DNA of 7,986 bases, taken from assembly GCA_030039135.1 (NCBI GenBank), contig JASHQN010000082.1, positions 1-7,986 of the forward strand. Reading direction: 5' to 3'. Under the pieces are notes generated by a model. The model saw only the letters and a list, made by a program, of their open reading frames with translations, did no database searches and was not told the origin of the DNA. The position numbers and the translations under genes were made by a program. Positions 1 through 5,939 of the stretch are shown here, piece by piece (the stretch's first letter is position 1; every line of letters begins with the position of its first letter). The stretch is from Thermoplasmata archaeon (GTDB lineage Archaea > Thermoplasmatota > Thermoplasmata > Lutacidiplasmatales > UBA184).

Positions 1-1
1 C

Positions 2-109
2 CCCGGCGGGGCGCCGGCGGTTCCCTTCTGCTCGAACTGCGGTCGCCCGACAACCTACGTGCCCCAGTACGGGCGGTACTACTGCTACGCGTGCAAGCAG
101 TACGTCTGA
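2..109 (+). CDS. C-terminal zinc-ribbon tail of a protein cut by the window edge
   Basis: Only the last 35 codons are visible, ending at a TGA at 107-109. They encode a Gly/Ala/Pro-rich linker followed by a four-cysteine zinc ribbon: CSNC, then a spacer rich in Tyr and Gly, then CYAC, and a short basic-aromatic end (KQYV). The two CxxC pairs are 15 residues apart (second Cys of the first pair to first Cys of the second), as expected for a single structural zinc site. Tails of this form, with a Tyr/Gln/Gly-rich middle and a terminal YxCYxCxxYV-like pattern, close many otherwise unrelated archaeal proteins, often membrane or regulatory ones. The function of the main domain lies outside the window and cannot be judged. 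The codons are high in G/C at third positions, which supports real coding. The zinc ribbon is seen directly; its role in protein or nucleic-acid contact is inferred. Confidence 0.75.
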   Translation, partial: PGGAPAVPFCSNCGRPTTYVPQYGRYYCYACKQYV

Positions 110-130
110 CGGACCTCGCGCGCTAGGTCT

Positions 131-177
131 CTCGCCGCGCGGTCGGTGAGGGGCGGACCGTCCCGGCCCGCGGCGAG
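131..177. repeat. Nested inverted repeat / potential hairpin between genes
   Basis: CTCGCCGCG (131-139) is a perfect inverted match to CGCGGCGAG (169-177), giving a 9-bp stem. Immediately inside it CGGTC (140-144) pairs with GACCG (156-160), so the two stems could stack, leaving an 11-base loop and an 8-base bulge (161-168). It lies between the zinc-ribbon stop (109) and the start of the small gene at 209. It has no T-tract, so it does not look like a typical archaeal terminator. It could be a processing site, a structured leader of the downstream gene, or a by-product of GC-rich sequence. Confidence 0.45.
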
Positions 178-196
178 GACGGACCGAACGACGCCG

Positions 197-206
197 AGGG
201 AGGGGG
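197..206 (+). promoter_or_regulatory. Shine-Dalgarno-like purine run deciding the start of the 209-514 gene
   Basis: The purine run GAGGGAGGGG sits just before the GTG at 209. An alternative in-frame GTG at 146 lies inside the predicted hairpin and has no comparable purine run close upstream, so the site favours 209. Confidence 0.5.
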
Positions 207-208
207 CG

Positions 209-514
209 GTGTACCGGAAGCTAAGGCTATGCTCCAGCCGCGGGGGGTTCGAGGCGGTCCCCGATCCTTCGTCCCCTCCGCTCGATCTACGCAGGGTGCG
301 CCGGGCGCTCGAGGAGGCCGGGATCGCGGTGGTCGACGCTCGGGTAATGCTGATCGCCGCGACCGATCCGGAATCGACGATCAGCCGCACCGGTCGGATC
401 CTGTTCAAAACGCGCGACCCGCACGCCGCCGATCGCGCATTCGCTCGGTTGCGCGAGCTGCTCTCGCTGCCCGGCGAGGATTCGGCATCCCCGCCGACCG
501 AACCTGGCGGGTAA
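209..514 (+). CDS. Small conserved-looking hypothetical protein (101 aa)
   Basis: I do not recognise this gene. It starts at GTG 209, chosen for the purine-rich site directly upstream; the open frame continues back to a GTG at 146, but those extra 21 residues are Arg/Thr/Pro-rich and look non-coding. Codons from 209 favour G/C at the third position. The protein has a short basic beta-like start (VYRKLRL), a helix-like stretch around residues 30-44 (LRRVRRALEEAGI), a hydrophobic strand (VVDARVMLIAA), a second strand with an ISRTGRILFKT pattern, and a closing helix (HAADRAFARLRELL). The tail of about 12 residues is polar. No signal peptide, membrane segment or cysteine cluster is present. The alpha-beta-beta-alpha order, with a Gly-Arg-hydrophobic strand followed by an 'Asp, helix with Ala' segment, recalls small archaeal domains such as TBP-repeat or Pcc1-like folds, but I see no diagnostic motif. 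It lies 39 bases upstream of the thiolase, on the same strand, and may be separately transcribed. Confidence 0.65.
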   Translation: MYRKLRLCSSRGGFEAVPDPSSPPLDLRRVRRALEEAGIAVVDARVMLIAATDPESTISRTGRILFKTRDPHAADRAFARLRELLSLPGEDSASPPTEPGG

Positions 515-523
515 CGTAAAAAC
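512..523 (+). promoter_or_regulatory. Possible box A (TATA-like) promoter for the thiolase operon
   Basis: TAACGTAAAAAC is the only A/T-rich stretch in the 39-base gap before the thiolase. It is centred about 36 bases upstream of the ATG at 554, which would put transcription start near 540-545, just before the Shine-Dalgarno site. The match to a classical archaeal TATA box is weak, so this is a tentative call. Confidence 0.35.
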
Positions 524-544
524 CACTCGGGTTCTCGTTCCGTT

Positions 545-550
545 GGAGGA
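545..550 (+). promoter_or_regulatory. Shine-Dalgarno site of the thiolase gene
   Basis: GGAGGA lies 3 to 8 bases before the ATG at 554. It is the clearest ribosome-binding site in the window and fixes the thiolase start. Confidence 0.7.
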
Positions 551-553
551 AGT

Positions 554-1708
554 ATGCGCGAGACGTGGATCGTCGGCGCGGCGTCGAACCGGTTCGGCAA
601 GATGGCCGAGACGGGCCGCGAGGCCGCGACCCGAGTCGCCTTCGAAGCGATCCGACAGTCGGGCCTGGAACCGAAGGACATTGACTACACCTTCGTATCG
701 AACTGCTTCGGCATGGCCGAGAAGCAGGGCCACGTAGGGCCCTTGATCAACGGGGGCCTCGGCATTCCGAACGTACCGTCCTGCACGATCGAGTCGGCCT
801 GTTCGTCGTCGAGCGCGGCCCTGCACGAAGCGTTCGTGCATGTCGCGGGCGGGTTCGCGGACGCCGCCCTCGTGGTCGGCGTCGAGAAGCTCTCCCAGCT
901 GGACACCCTGACCGCGACGAGCTACTTCGCCGAGGCGGCCGATTACGCCTTCGAAACTCGGAATGGAGCGACGTTCCCCGGGCTCTACGCGACCCTCGCG
1001 AACGCCTACCTCCATCAGTACCCGATGAGGCCCGAGGTCCTCGGATCGGTGGCGGTGAAGGCTCACGCCAACGCGGTTCACAACCCCCACGCCCACTTCC
1101 GCAAGGCGATCTCCATGGAGACGTACCTCAACTCGCCCATGATCGCCTCGCCGCTCCGCCTCTACGATTGCTGCCCGTTCTCCGATGGTGCGGCGGCCGT
1201 CGTGGTCGCGGCGAAGGAGTCCGTGCCTCACCCCAGCATGGAACCGCTGGTCGTCCGGGCCTCGGCCCGTGCCGGGTCGATCACGGACATGCAGGACCGT
1301 CCTGACCTGCTGGGCCTCCCCGCGACCCGCGTCGCGGCGGAGAAGGCGTTCCGCCAGGCTCACCTCGAGCCCCGCCAGATCGACTTTCTCGAGGTCCACG
1401 ACTGCTTCACGATCGCCGAGCTGCTCGCGCTCGAGGACCTCGGTTTCTTTCCGCGGGGTAGTGCGGGGAAGGCCGAGATCGAAGGGGTCACGGCCCACGA
1501 CGGGGCGCTTCCGGTCAACCCCGACGGCGGGCTCAAGGCCAAGGGCCACCCGGTGAGCGCGACCGGAGCGAGCCAGGTGGTCGAGATCTTCGAGCAGGTG
1601 AACGGGAAGGCCCACGGTCGAGAGGTCCCCCGGACCGAGACCGCGCTTGCGCACAACGTCGGCGCGACGGGCGGCTCGTGCTCGGTGCACATCTTCTCCC
1701 GGCGCTAG
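554..1708 (+). CDS. Thiolase, SCP-x / archaeal acetyl-CoA acetyltransferase type
   Basis: This is a 384-residue thiolase-fold enzyme, the usual length for archaeal thiolases. It catalyses CoA-dependent cleavage of 3-ketoacyl-CoA or, in reverse, condensation of acyl-CoAs such as two acetyl-CoA to acetoacetyl-CoA; it is cytosolic. The nucleophilic cysteine is Cys83, in IESACSSSSAA. The second half carries HDCF (His282, Cys284), typical of the SCP-x/archaeal branch, and the catalytic GHP motif with His332 in LKAKGHPVSATG. The C-terminus has the HNVGATGGSCSVHIF signature in place of the CxG motif of classical bacterial thiolases. The start is ATG 554, with a strong Shine-Dalgarno site. DUF35 follows after 10 bases, which fits the known thiolase-DUF35 complexes of archaea. 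The gene opens a three-gene operon ending in an acyl-CoA ligase, so a beta-oxidation thiolase is at least as likely as the mevalonate-pathway acetoacetyl-CoA thiolase; chain-length preference cannot be read from the sequence. Confidence 0.93.
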   Translation: MRETWIVGAASNRFGKMAETGREAATRVAFEAIRQSGLEPKDIDYTFVSNCFGMAEKQGHVGPLINGGLGIPNVPSCTIESACSSSSAALHEAFVHVAGGFADAALVVGVEKLSQLDTLTATSYFAEAADYAFETRNGATFPGLYATLANAYLHQYPMRPEVLGSVAVKAHANAVHNPHAHFRKAISMETYLNSPMIASPLRLYDCCPFSDGAAAVVVAAKESVPHPSMEPLVVRASARAGSITDMQDRPDLLGLPATRVAAEKAFRQAHLEPRQIDFLEVHDCFTIAELLALEDLGFFPRGSAGKAEIEGVTAHDGALPVNPDGGLKAKGHPVSATGASQVVEIFEQVNGKAHGREVPRTETALAHNVGATGGSCSVHIFSRR

Positions 1709-1718
1709 GGGGCCACCC

Positions 1719-2129
1719 ATGTCCGACGATCTGCCCGCGGCCTCGCACTCGATCGCCGAGTTCATCCACGGCTACGAGGAGGACCACGTGCTACGGGGGT
1801 TCCGATGTCCGAAGTGCTCTCTCGTCACCGCGACCTGGGGGCTGGCCTGCCCTCGATGCGGCAGCCTCGAGCGTACGGAGACCCGACTCGCCGACTCGGG
1901 CAAGGTGGCGGCGTTCACGATCCTCTCGGTCCCCGGGGACGACTTCCTCAACGACGCGCCCTACGCCTACGTCGTCGTCGACCTCGACGACGGGGCCCGG
2001 GTGACCGGTTGGATGCCGGGCGTCAAGCAGCAGACCGATCTCACGATCGGGGAGCGGGTGCGCTTCGTACCGAGCTATAAGCCCGGAGTGCAGTTCGTGA
2101 AGGACGCCGACCCGTCGGCGAGAAGGTAG
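1719..2129 (+). CDS. DUF35 zinc-ribbon/OB-fold partner of thiolase
   Basis: This 136-residue protein has the standard two-part DUF35 architecture. An N-terminal helix (about residues 10-25) leads into a rubredoxin-like zinc ribbon with Cys30, Cys33, Cys44 and Cys47 (CPKC and CPRC). A C-terminal OB fold follows (about residues 50-130), with features such as GKVAAFTIL, PYAYVVVDLDDG and the basic-aromatic end VRFVPSYKPG. In the solved archaeal thiolase/HMG-CoA synthase/DUF35 complex from Methanothermococcus this family holds the enzymes together and helps channel the acyl-CoA intermediate; that is family knowledge, not visible here. The ATG at 1719 is preceded by a GGGGG run (1708-1712) that overlaps the thiolase stop codon. 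The in-frame codons before 1719 lie inside the thiolase gene and are not needed. All four zinc ligands are intact. The immediate thiolase neighbour makes a thiolase-DUF35 complex the likely product. Confidence 0.92.
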   Translation: MSDDLPAASHSIAEFIHGYEEDHVLRGFRCPKCSLVTATWGLACPRCGSLERTETRLADSGKVAAFTILSVPGDDFLNDAPYAYVVVDLDDGARVTGWMPGVKQQTDLTIGERVRFVPSYKPGVQFVKDADPSARR

Positions 2130-2135
2130 GCGCGC

Positions 2136-3860
2136 GTGGCGATCTCGCCCGGCCCGGACATCGACCGCGTGTGGCTGAAGCACTACCCCGCGGACGTGCC
2201 CCCGACCGTCGAGATTCCGAACGTCATGGTCACAGAGCTCGTGGAGTCGACCGTCCGTCGCTTCGGCGACCGCACCGCGTTCATCTACTACGGAGCTCGA
2301 TGGACCTACCGGCGGTTCTGGGCGGAGTCGGAGCGGCTCGCGGCCGCACTGCGCGCAGCGGGGGTCGGCCCACAAGACCGGGTCGCGATCTACCTACCGA
2401 ACGGTCCGCTCTACCCGATCGCGCTCTTCGCGGCACTGCGACTCGGAGCGATCGTCGTCCAGGTGAGCCCCCTCTACCTCGGCCAGGATCTCAGTCGGCT
2501 CCTGAAGGACGCCCAGCCGAAGGCGCTCGTGACCCTCGAGATCCTCTACCCGAACCTCGCGAAGGTCCGGTCCGAGTACGCGGTGCCCAACGTCTTCGTC
2601 GCCCGCCTTCGGGAGTTCTATCCGTGGTACGCTCGGCCGTTCGTCAACCGCGTCCTGCGACGGCAGAAGATGTCGACGGAGTTCCCCACCGACCCCTGGG
2701 TCCGGCCCTACGCGGCCGCGATCCGGACGCCGGGGTCGGTCGAGCTCTACCGAGGCGACCCCGCGACGACCGTCGCGGTCTATCAGTACACGGGCGGAAC
2801 TACCGGGATCCCGAAGGCGGCGACGCTCTCCCATCGCAACCTCGTCGCGAACATCGTCCAGACGAACACCTGGAACACGGAGCGCCGGCCCGGTCAGGAG
2901 GTCGTTCTCGCCGCGATCCCGTACTTTCACATCTACGGTCTCACGGTGGCGATGTTCATGGCCCTCTCGGAGGGCGCGACGATCGTCATCCAGACGCGGC
3001 CCGAGATCCGCGAGCTCCTGAAGCTCATCGACCGGTACCAGCCCACCCAGTTCCCGGGCGTGCCGGCGCTCTACAACGCCTTCACGCAGCAGCCCGATCT
3101 CAGCAAGTTCCGGATCCAATCGATCCGCTTCTGCCTCTCGGGGTCGGCGCCGCTCCCCGTCGAGGTCGGCCGCAAGTTCGAATCGCTCACCGGCGCGAGC
3201 CTCGTCGAAGGCTACGGCCTGAGCGAGACCTCGCCGGTCACCCACGCGAACCCCGTCCACGGCGAGCGCCGGGCGGGGTCGATCGGCCTCCCGCTCCCGA
3301 ACACCGACCAGCGGGTGGTCGACCTCGAGACCGGGACGAAGGTCCTCGGCCCCGACGAGCCCGGCGAGCTCTGCGTGCGGGGACCGCAGGTGATGCTCGG
3401 CTACTACGGCCACCCCGAGGAGACGGCCCTGGTCCTGAAGGACGGGTGGTTCCGCACGGGCGACGTCGCGCGGATCGACCCGGACGGCTACGCCTACATC
3501 GTCGACCGCAAGAAGGACATGATCAACGTCGGAGGGATGAAGGTCTACCCTCGGGAGGTCGAGGAGGTCCTCTTCCAGCACACGGCGGTCCAGGACGTCG
3601 CGGTCCTCGGGATGCCCGATCCCGAGCGCGGGGAGGCCGTCAAGGCGTTCGTGGTGCGGCGCCCCGGGTCGACGGCGACCGCCGACGAGCTCGTCGCCTT
3701 CGTCCGCGAGCGGATCGCCCACTACAAGGCGCCCCGCGTGATCGAGTTCCGCGACTCCCTGCCGCGGAGCGGCGTGCAGAAGGTGCTGAAGCGCGTCTTG
3801 CGCGAGGAGTCGCCGATGCCCGGAGCGACGGCGCCGGCGGCTACAGCCCCCGCGCGATGA
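2136..3860 (+). CDS. Long-chain-fatty-acid-CoA ligase (AMP-forming)
   Basis: This 574-residue member of the ANL adenylating family activates a fatty acid with ATP to acyl-AMP, then to acyl-CoA. Motifs appear in order: the phosphate-binding A3 loop YTGGTTGIPK (218-227), the acidic/aromatic pre-motif YFHIYG, GYGLSET (A5, 359-365), GWFRTGD (A7, 437-443, ribose-binding Asp443), DRKKDMINVGGMKVYP (A8 hinge, from 457), and the C-terminal A10 region LPRSGVQKVLKR with the expected catalytic Lys at 549. The residue before this lysine is Gln where most relatives have Gly. A low-complexity Ala/Pro/Thr tail of about 15 residues follows. The start is GTG 2136, six bases after the DUF35 stop, with an AGAAGG purine run (2121-2126) at good spacing; it is clearly co-transcribed with thiolase and DUF35. 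The overall pattern matches FadD-like medium/long-chain ligases more than acetyl-CoA synthetases, but substrate length is inferred. The 3' end overlaps the converging acyl-CoA dehydrogenase gene by 20 bases. Confidence 0.93.
   Translation: MAISPGPDIDRVWLKHYPADVPPTVEIPNVMVTELVESTVRRFGDRTAFIYYGARWTYRRFWAESERLAAALRAAGVGPQDRVAIYLPNGPLYPIALFAALRLGAIVVQVSPLYLGQDLSRLLKDAQPKALVTLEILYPNLAKVRSEYAVPNVFVARLREFYPWYARPFVNRVLRRQKMSTEFPTDPWVRPYAAAIRTPGSVELYRGDPATTVAVYQYTGGTTGIPKAATLSHRNLVANIVQTNTWNTERRPGQEVVLAAIPYFHIYGLTVAMFMALSEGATIVIQTRPEIRELLKLIDRYQPTQFPGVPALYNAFTQQPDLSKFRIQSIRFCLSGSAPLPVEVGRKFESLTGASLVEGYGLSETSPVTHANPVHGERRAGSIGLPLPNTDQRVVDLETGTKVLGPDEPGELCVRGPQVMLGYYGHPEETALVLKDGWFRTGDVARIDPDGYAYIVDRKKDMINVGGMKVYPREVEEVLFQHTAVQDVAVLGMPDPERGEAVKAFVVRRPGSTATADELVAFVRERIAHYKAPRVIEFRDSLPRSGVQKVLKRVLREESPMPGATAPAATAPAR
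3841..3860. other. Tail-to-tail overlap of the ligase and acyl-CoA dehydrogenase genes
   Basis: The TGA of the ligase (3858-3860) lies beyond the minus-strand TAG of the dehydrogenase (3841-3843), so the last 20 bases encode protein on both strands. The ligase side encodes its Ala/Pro tail; the dehydrogenase side encodes its last residues (VIARGL region). No T-rich terminator is seen for either direction, so the transcripts are likely to overlap as antisense at their 3' ends. Confidence 0.85.
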
Positions 3861-5034
3861 CGTCCCGGGAGACGACGAGCCGCTGGATCTCGTTCGTCCC
3901 CTCGAAGATCTCGCTGATGCGGGCGTCCCGGTAGGCCCGCTCGATCGGCGTGCCCCGGATGTAGCCGAGTCCCCCGTGGATCTGGAGCGCCTCGTCGATC
4001 ACCTCGTCGGCCCACTCGGAGGCGAGACACTTCACCGTCGCGGCCTCGCGGGTCTTCTCGGCGCGCTCGAGCCGCGTCCACTTCTTCGGATCGTTGCCGA
4101 GCCGGTCCTGGTGCGCCGCCGCGTGGTAGACCATGAACTTGAGCGCGTGGATCTTCATCGCCATGTCGGCGAGCTTGAACTGGATCGCCTCGTACTCGCT
4201 GATCGGAAGCCCGAACTGCGTGCGGTTCTTCGAGAACTCTAGCGCCTGCTGGGTCGCCGCCTGCATCCCACCGAGCGAGGCCGCGCCGAGCGAGATGCGC
4301 CCGACGTCGAGCGCGGTCATCGCCACGTGGAAGCCCTTGCCGACCTCCCCGAGGACCCGCTCGGGGCCGAGCTCGACGTGGTCGAGGATGAGCTCGGCGG
4401 TCGAGGTGCCGTGCAGTCCCATCTTCTTCTCGCAACGGCCGACCTTGAAGCCGGGGAGGTTCGTGTCGAGCAGGAAGGCGGTCACCCCTCCGTTCGGCCC
4501 GAGCTTCACGTCGTTACCGGCCATGAGGACGATCGTGTCCGCTTCGCGCCCGTTCGAGACGTAGATCTTGTTGCCCGTGACGATCCACCGGTCGCCGGAG
4601 CGCTCGGCGACCGTGTGCACGGCCCCCGAGTCACTTCCCGAGCCCGGCTCCGTGAGGCTGAAGGCGAGCAGCTTCTCGCCTTTCGCCGCCGGGACGAGCC
4701 ATCGGCGCTTCTGCTCTTCCGTGCCGTAGTAGAGGAGCGGCGTCGTCCCGAGGGAGGTGTGCGCCCCGACGATCGTGCCGTGGGACGCGTCGACCTTGCC
4801 GAGCTCCTCGAGGAAGATCGAGTAGCCGACCTTTCCGAGACCGAGGCCCCCGTACTCCTCCGGTATCGGGACTCCAAAGTAGCCCTCGGCCTGCATCTTG
4901 GCGACGCTCGCGTGGGGGAACTCCTCCTTCTCGTCCATCTCGGCGACGATCGGCGCGACCTCCTTCGCGAGGAACGCCCTCACCGCGTCGCGGAACGCCT
5001 CCTGGTCCGGCGTGAACGAGAACTCGATCGGCAT
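3841..5034 (-). CDS. Acyl-CoA dehydrogenase (FAD-dependent)
   Basis: This 397-residue enzyme has the full three-part acyl-CoA dehydrogenase fold: an N-terminal helical domain (to about 115), a middle beta domain (about 120-220) and a C-terminal helical domain (about 230-397). It oxidises acyl-CoA to trans-2-enoyl-CoA, passing electrons from FAD, normally to electron-transfer flavoprotein. Visible signatures are AFSLTEPGSGSD (124-135) for flavin/substrate contact, the WIVTGNKIYVSNG strand, RTQFG (271-275), QIHGGLGY and EIFEGTNEIQR, in which Glu378 is the predicted catalytic base at the position used in short/medium-chain and butyryl-CoA dehydrogenases. The start is the ATG at 5034, with a GGGGG run (5043-5047) 8 bases upstream inside the end of the hydratase gene. 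Only 3 bases separate it from the hydratase stop, so the two are co-transcribed. Its stop lies inside the converging ligase gene. Chain-length preference is not readable from the sequence. Confidence 0.95.
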   Translation of the reverse strand: MPIEFSFTPDQEAFRDAVRAFLAKEVAPIVAEMDEKEEFPHASVAKMQAEGYFGVPIPEEYGGLGLGKVGYSIFLEELGKVDASHGTIVGAHTSLGTTPLLYYGTEEQKRRWLVPAAKGEKLLAFSLTEPGSGSDSGAVHTVAERSGDRWIVTGNKIYVSNGREADTIVLMAGNDVKLGPNGGVTAFLLDTNLPGFKVGRCEKKMGLHGTSTAELILDHVELGPERVLGEVGKGFHVAMTALDVGRISLGAASLGGMQAATQQALEFSKNRTQFGLPISEYEAIQFKLADMAMKIHALKFMVYHAAAHQDRLGNDPKKWTRLERAEKTREAATVKCLASEWADEVIDEALQIHGGLGYIRGTPIERAYRDARISEIFEGTNEIQRLVVSRDVIARGL

Positions 5035-5037
5035 CCG

Positions 5038-5823
5038 TCACGCCCCCGTGAACTTCGGCGGGCGACGCTCGGCGAACGCGACGATCCCCTCGGCGAGGTC
5101 CTCGGACGGCACGATCTCCGTCTCGAAGAGACGGCTTTCGACGTCGATGGCGCGCTCGAGCGGCAGCGAGCTCCCCTCGACGATCGCTCGCTTGGACGCC
5201 TGCACCGCCTTCGGTGCCTTCTGGGCGATCGTGTGGGCGAGGTCCCGGGCCGCCCGTAGCTCCTGGCCCGCGGGGACGGTCTTGTTCACGAGGCCGATGC
5301 GCAGCGCCTCCGCGGCGGAGATCATCGCGCCCGTGAAGATGAGCTCCTTGGCCTTGGCGATCCCCACGAGCCGGGGCAGCCGCTGGGTGCCGCCGTAGGC
5401 CGGGATCAGCCCGAGGGTGACTTCGGGCGCCCCGAGCTTCGCGGAGTCGCCGGCGACCCGAAGGTCGCACGCCAGCGCGAGCTCGAGGCCGCCGCCGAGC
5501 GCGAGACCGTTGATCGCCGCGATCACGGGCTGCCGCAGCGCCGCGAGGCGGGCGTAGATCGCGACCCCGCGCCGCGCGATCGCCGGGGCGCTCGACAGGT
5601 CGAGCGTCGCCATCTCCTTCACGTCCGCTCCGGCGCTGAAGTACTGCCCGTCCCCGGTGACGATCACCGCGCGGGCCTTCGGATCGGCCTCGAGCTCGCC
5701 GAGTCGGCGATCGAGGTCGTTGAGGAGCGCGGTGCTGAGGGCGTTCACCGGCGGATGCTTGAGGATGAGGATCTCGACGCCGTCGTCCTCGCTCTTTCGG
5801 CCGACGAGCTCCCCGTCCGTCAT
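5038..5823 (-). CDS. Enoyl-CoA hydratase (crotonase family)
   Basis: This 261-residue crotonase-fold protein has the usual length of enoyl-CoA hydratases. It adds water across the trans-2 double bond of enoyl-CoA, the step after the acyl-CoA dehydrogenase encoded just downstream. The oxyanion-hole segments FSAGADVKEM (62-71) and ALGGGLELALACD (108-120) are present. Both glutamates expected of a true hydratase are there: Glu114 in GGGLELA and Glu134 in APEVTLGLIPAYGGTQRL. This argues for hydratase activity over isomerase or decarboxylase members of the family, though family specificity is broad. The start is the ATG at 5823. No Shine-Dalgarno run precedes it, but a TTAAGAG element about 35 bases upstream on the minus strand suggests a very short leader or near-leaderless message. 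It is the first gene of a two-gene operon with the dehydrogenase. Confidence 0.94.
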   Translation of the reverse strand: MTDGELVGRKSEDDGVEILILKHPPVNALSTALLNDLDRRLGELEADPKARAVIVTGDGQYFSAGADVKEMATLDLSSAPAIARRGVAIYARLAALRQPVIAAINGLALGGGLELALACDLRVAGDSAKLGAPEVTLGLIPAYGGTQRLPRLVGIAKAKELIFTGAMISAAEALRIGLVNKTVPAGQELRAARDLAHTIAQKAPKAVQASKRAIVEGSSLPLERAIDVESRLFETEIVPSEDLAEGIVAFAERRPPKFTGA

Positions 5824-5853
5824 ATGAGGGCGGGAGCGTCGAGAGGCCCGCGG

Positions 5854-5860
5854 CTCTTAA
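5854..5860 (-). promoter_or_regulatory. Possible box A promoter element of the hydratase-dehydrogenase operon
   Basis: Read on the minus strand, TTAAGAG lies within GGGTTAAGAGCC and is centred about 35 bases before the ATG at 5823. Transcription would start roughly 8 bases before the ATG, matching the lack of a Shine-Dalgarno site there. The element is short, so the call is tentative. Confidence 0.35.
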
Positions 5861-5889
5861 CCCATCGCCCCCGATCGACCCTGCCCGCT

Positions 5890-5903
5890 CGTCCTCATAT
5901 ACC
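5890..5903. promoter_or_regulatory. Possible TATA-like element in the divergent intergenic region
   Basis: CGTCCTCATATACC contains the most TATA-like stretch of the region (CATATACC; GGTATATG on the other strand). On the plus strand it would start a transcript near 5925, leaving a leader of about 120 bases before bud32. On the minus strand it would start near 5870, giving a leader of about 50 bases before the hydratase. The direction cannot be decided. The part 5890-5900 is an inverted near-copy of 5822-5832. Confidence 0.3.
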
Positions 5904-5939
5904 GTGCGCCCGTCCGCACTGCGTGCTCGAGTTGTCTCC

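Noticed and set aside
229..519. Alternative plus-strand frame from ATG 229 as the real small gene
   Set aside because: The product is Arg/Gly/Asp-rich and featureless, whereas the frame starting at 209 has regular hydrophobic patterning and G/C-rich third positions.
1647..1718. Longer N-terminus for DUF35 starting inside the thiolase gene
   Set aside because: The added residues are Arg/Ala-rich shadow sequence of the thiolase end; ATG 1719 has a purine run at suitable spacing and gives the normal DUF35 length.
287..1765. Long minus-strand open frame (492 codons) opposite the thiolase
   Set aside because: Its predicted protein is Arg/Gly/Asp-rich with no fold-like pattern, and it is fully explained as the antisense shadow of a GC-rich gene with clear thiolase motifs.
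2394..3722. Minus-strand open frame (442 codons) opposite the acyl-CoA ligase
   Set aside because: It lies wholly within the ligase gene and has biased Arg/Asp/Glu/Val composition typical of antisense frames in high-GC DNA.
3841..3860. Apparent frameshift or truncation at the ligase/dehydrogenase junction
   Set aside because: Both proteins reach a natural C-terminus for their families (the ligase even has an extra tail), so this is a true convergent overlap, not a broken gene.
2171..3934. Plus-strand frame of 587 codons overlapping the ligase in another frame
   Set aside because: It is longer than the ligase but is made of Arg/Pro/Gly/Asp-rich sequence without motifs, while the ligase frame carries every adenylation motif in order.
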